A DNA stretch of 64,000 nucleotides. Source: Osedax frankpressi (Eukaryota > Annelida > Polychaeta > Sabellida > Siboglinidae). Position numbers and translations under genes: made by a program. Each line of letters starts with the position of its first letter. The stretch's first letter is position 1. The stretch is taken from the NCBI GenBank assembly GCA_964035775.1, contig OZ038314.1, positions 33,891,815 to 33,955,814 on the forward strand, read 5' to 3'. Below, piece by piece: positions 59,522 to 64,000 of the stretch. The notes beneath the pieces were generated by a model, which did not search any database, was not told the DNA's origin, and saw only the letters and a list, made by a program, of their open reading frames with translations.

Positions 59522-62288
59522 CGCGTAAATTACTTTATTATTGATATGTTATTCACTAATTTGCTATAAATATATAACTTCATCATTAATTTAATATTAA
59601 CTATGTTATATAATACATAACGAGTTTTCACTTAGACTACCTCACAATATTTATGAAATAGTGTAATCAGCATTTTGAAACTATATCTGATTAGTTAATT
59701 ACTGATATGAAAAATAGTATTAAATTAATTATATTCAGAAATTCTTTTGTTTTCTCTGATAGCTTTTCTATAAATTGATCATAATTGTAAGAATTGATTA
59801 TTATACAGATGAGATTTATACCATATTATGTTTTAAATATGTATATAGCTGAAGTTAGAGTTATACACATTAGATTACAGTCACTCGTGTATGTTACAGT
59901 CACTCATGTATTTTTTAAAAAATATATTAATTATTTGTATGTAATAAATACATAATTAATATCACTATCGCTACTTAAAATTATATAAATTATATAATTA
60001 AATTTGTTTTCGAAAATATCAAAAGATTGCCTAAGGTAAATCATATATATATATATGGATTCGAGTTATATAAGATTTCGTTTGGTTTCATCAGATATTT
60101 CTATTTACCGTTAAATAGAAATGTATAGGTTTCATGTTTGGTTTTGTGTTTATTTTGAATTTGATTATGGGTTTAATATAATATATCCAATCTAACTCAA
60201 CAAATAACATCGCATTCCTGTTATAATAGGTTCTACGCTAGTTAGTTTTCTAATTCATACTCTTACTATCTCTAAAATAACATAGATTACCGATCATCGA
60301 GAACAAAATAGGTAGATTTTGGTATTTGTATATTACGATATATAAGATTTAATATACATGTATTAAAATGTCATGGAATATTACACCGAATACCGGCCAA
60401 CGCCGGGTTTATAGCATCAAGAGAGATTTGTATATTTATTAAAAAAATGTTAACTTACTATATATGTATTCAAATTAAATAAAATATGATATCGAATACC
60501 AGGCAATTCACCAAATTGCATCGAATACCGGGTATCAGCTCTTCCCGGATAGTTATATTTTTATAATTCATAAACTACATCTAAAATTACTTCGTTCACA
60601 GGGTCCAAATTACCTAGATTTTGTATATTTGCAAATTAAAAAAATACGAGACATAATATATAATATACATGTATTAAAATTGCATAACATATTCAATCGA
60701 ATACATGGCACTGTGGTTCTTTAGGATCTAATATATATATATATATATATATATATCAGATTCAATTAATACTAATGTTAGAGAAATTTCTATATATCAT
60801 AATAATAATTTTTTTCTTAAAGTAATCGCTAATCTATGGTATTCGACAATTTATGATATTGATCATTTTACACAAGAATAAGACTGCATTTTAATTTTAA
60901 TATGTATTAGTCAATATGTCCTAATCTTGGGTATTAGCTGTATTAGCTGGGTATTAATTGTAATCTTGATTATTGGTAAAAAATACATATTACACAACAA
61001 TAAGTAGTTACCGTAGCAACCAAAATAATATGAATATATGCTGAATTTATTATTTAAAATATTTGAAATTAATTATCATATTTGTATTATTTCGTAAATA
61101 TTAACTGTGTCATTCGCAATGCAATTACTTGCATTGTTGAGATCACACGGTGCACGCATAGTTAACAAGAACATATTTTCAAATAAGGTTAAATAAACTT
61201 TATTATCAATATTTGACCTTCTTAATTTTTGAGCGATAAATGCTATTTGAAATAAATTATTTTTAATTTATCACGTTTTTTAGTTATATTTATTTAATTA
61301 CAAAATATATAACTTTTAAGAGTATATTAAAAAAAAATACACATGTGATTATTATAGTGACTTTGTATTTAATGTTTTTTAAACATTTATAAAGTAGAAA
61401 TAACTTAATATAACTTGATATACTAATTGAATTCATACCAGTAAAATTTATTTTCTATAAAAATTCAATTTTATCAGCATTACTGATATTAAATCATAGT
61501 ATTAAACTAAAAAATCTCGAATAAATTTATAAATAACAATCAAGTATTTGCTGTATGTTAAACAAGGGACACTAGTTTTTAGTGTAACTATTTTAGCCGT
61601 ATAGATATTCTGGCCGGGTCTAGTTTGATTGATAGCTGTTGAAGCGCGTTTACTTGTAATCCCTTTGATATTGTGACATATAGTGGGTAATACTAATTGG
61701 CAGTTATGTAGTATGTACTTTACATTATAGAATACACTGTATGTAATACACAGTATGGTCTTATCCTATATTTAATAATTAATATTGATCCAAAAATCTA
61801 TTAAAATGACTCAATGTATCCATAATTTTTATAATCGTACTAATCTGATATAGGAATATGAATGGACAATGTATGATAATGTTGTATATACCTTAGTTAA
61901 TATGTTAATATATTATTCAGAGCATCAATGTATTAATAACGTAGTTTTCCCGTAGATAGTATATCGGTAGCTGGGTTCGTAACTAGAACAAATAATGATA
62001 CTATTCTAGGGATAATATTCTAGGGTAGAGATAATAGCCGTAAGTGATCTGTTAGTATTATATAACTCAATAGATTTTTTAATTAGTGATACTAAACATA
62101 TTGGTATAACTAAAGTTTTGGTTGCTAAGGCGATGGATAATTAGATAAATCCTGAGAATTATATAACCATAATTACTTATTTTTAATAAGTATATTTATA
62201 CTATATATAGTTCTATATATTACCATATATAGTTTGTAATATTTAATGAATATGTATTCTAAACTAATTTATATTATAAGCGCAATAA
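59522..62288. other. AT-rich intergenic region with a degenerate CGAATACCGG repeat
   Basis: 2.8 kb without recognised genes. Between about 60290 and 60720 a diverged direct repeat of about 330-bp period contains ATATACATGTATTAAAAT and CGAATACC or CGAATACA, with CGAATACCGGG also at about 60515. A (TA)n tract lies near 60729-60756. The missing 5' exon of GFM1 may lie in the last part, but I could not find it. Confidence 0.55.
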
Positions 62289-63766
62289 ACATTGGTTCTA
62301 TTGGCCGTCATAATTCGACATGACCCACGCCAGTCGGGGTTTGTATGTTCTCGACAATTGGCCACTGCATTCGAATCGCCAATAGATGACGAGGTCGCAG
62401 TTGAGCGAATTCGTAACATCGGAGTGTCGGCGCATATCGACTCCGGGAAAACGACGCTGACCGAACGCATTCTCTTCTACACCGGCAAAGTGGACGAAAT
62501 GCACGAGGTACTCGTGCAAATGCGCGGGTGTAGTTCAATTCTAGTTGAAAGTAGTTCAATTGTGGGAGCGTAGTTCAAATAAATTATAGGTATTTTAAAA
62601 TAAAACTATTCTCGTTTATATTTATTTAGTTTGTTATAATGAGTTAATGATCGTACATAAATCATATCTCTCTCTCTCTCTCTCTCTCTCTATAAATATA
62701 TATCCCTCCCACCCTCCATTCTCCCTCCCTCCATTCTCCCTCCCTCCCTCCCTCCCTCTATTCTCCCTGCCTCCCTCCATTCTCCCTGCCTCCCTCCCTC
62801 GCTCCCTCGCTCCTTCCCTCCCTCCCTCCCTCCCTCCCTCCCTAACTCCCTCCCTCCCTCCCCTCTCCCACCCTCCCCCTCCCTCCCTCCCTCCCTCCCT
62901 CCCTCCCTCCCTCCCTCCCTCCCTCTTAATACAACATATTGCTTAATCATTTCATTATTGCAGGTTAAAGGAAAAGATGGGGTTGGGGCGGTAATGGACT
63001 CTATGGAATTGGAGAGGGAACGAGGCATAACTATCCAGAGTGCCGCCACCTACACCGAATGGAAGAATCACGTTATCAATATAATAGATACACCTGGTGA
63101 GTATTGAGTTCATTAATTACATTGTATAAATATTATTGAATATATCTTAAGGGGATGACTTGATCATCTTCTACTTATAAGATGTTATATATGTTTAATA
63201 TAACTATTTAATATAATTTAATATAATAAAATGTATAATAAATAGATCAGACTTAAAAATGATTACATTGAATATGGTAGATTTTTATATTAGGTATGAA
63301 TATTATATAAAACTATCTATATTAGAAATATAATATTATAATTTTAATTTATTTAATACAAATATTCATGGAAATTATAAAGTCCAAACCTTTAGCAGTG
63401 ATAATAAAATGTTCTATTTAATTACAATAATAATTTTATTAAATATATAATATTAAATTATTTAAAAATACTTTTAGTAAATATGTTTTGATTAGAACAA
63501 AAATAGAATTTTTAAAACCATATCCTCAAATTAACATTACAATATTACTGTATACTTATCATTCTACGAATATGCTTTTAAATCGGTTATAAGATAAATG
63601 ATCTGATAGCGAGGTCAATCCCATAGACTAATATCTCATCGTTGACCTATTCAGGCCACGTGGATTTCACGGTCGAAGTAGAGAGAGCTTTGCGGGTTTT
63701 GGACGGGGCAATTCTAGTTTTATGTGCAGTGGGCGGTGTTCAAAGTCAGAGCTTCACCGTGGATAG
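62289..63766 (+). CDS. GFM1: GFM1, mitochondrial elongation factor G, first exons (runs off window)
   Basis: Mitochondrial translational GTPase that drives ribosome translocation. Exons: about 62289-62507, 62964-63096, 63655-63766; the last ends at a GTACAA donor and the gene continues beyond 64000. Sequence: a transit-like start ([19 protein letters not shown]), then [20 protein letters not shown] (G1), the GFM1-specific [20 protein letters not shown], the G2 region [14 protein letters not shown]3 [20 protein letters not shown], and [38 protein letters not shown] separates it from GFM2. Upstream of 62289 the frame is closed by TAA and no in-frame ATG is present, so the true start lies in an unseen upstream exon; an acceptor at CGCCAG (62333) is possible. 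Confidence 0.94.
62669..62930 (+). repeat. (CT)n and (CCCT)n tract in GFM1 intron 1
   Basis: A short CT repeat, a TA-rich gap, then about 225 bp of CCCT repeats with occasional ATT, GCCT and CGCT interruptions. It ends about 30 nt before the acceptor of the next exon. ORFs on both strands (Pro-Ser-Leu and Gly-Arg-Glu repeats) are artefacts. Confidence 0.95.
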
Positions 63767-64000
63767 GTACAATACAGGATATAACTGTCCCCCTGTAATT
63801 ACTAGAATGCATTGTCTACACTTTACCACTGATCCTTGATATGTGATTTATGTCAACATTAGAATTAATAAATGTTTTAATATCACATATCTACTATATA
63901 ATTATATTTCCATATCTATAATTAATTAATTTGCTATTATTTTTATTATTATTAATTAAGACATCAACTGACAATAACATAGGCTAATATTTGTATAAAT
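63767..64000 (+). other. Start of the next GFM1 intron
   Basis: AT-rich intron sequence after the GTACAA donor. No further exon is visible before the window ends. Confidence 0.6.

Overview
The window is nuclear DNA of an animal, very probably an invertebrate. The background is extremely AT-rich. Genes are split into many short exons with GT-AG introns, and the set includes an HLX/H2.0 homeobox gene, a ciliary protein (CFAP70), a BTB zinc-finger protein and mitochondrial translation factor GFM1. Ciliary and homeobox genes together point to a ciliated metazoan. The sequence alone does not fix the phylum. No bacterial, viral or transposon coding region was recognised.

Layout: HLX 3' part (about 1-3435); a decayed antisense copy of the end of DHRS4 (3983 to about 5390); DHRS4 (9110-12530); AT-rich spacer; an ARF-family GTPase (18324-20362); spacer; CFAP70 (22128-44387, 31 exons traced with continuous phase); spacer; a BTB/C2H2 zinc-finger gene (about 46932-59521); spacer; and the first exons of GFM1 (about 62289-63766, continuing beyond the window). 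All six genes lie on the + strand. Only the DHRS4 pseudogene is on the - strand. The genes share no obvious pathway, so this is ordinary gene neighbourhood rather than a functional cluster.

The unusual content is structural. First, several CFAP70 introns carry tandem arrays whose repeat unit contains the adjoining splice junction: about 16 copies of a 32-bp unit with a near-consensus 5' splice site after exon 28; five copies of the end of exon 21 plus its donor; a 52-bp array starting at the donor of exon 5; and three copies of the 3' splice site of exon 19. A 4.7-kb array of 30-bp units, nearly every unit holding a GGTAAGG donor-like motif, fills one intron of the zinc-finger gene. Second, DHRS4 sits in the remains of a large inverted duplication centred near 6.2 kb, with introns and flanks still alignable and one arm shortened. 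Third, DHRS4 contains a 90-nt C-rich GT-AG segment without stops that can be read through or spliced out in frame (exitron-like). Many ORFs in the arrays are artefacts of repeat units whose length is a multiple of three.
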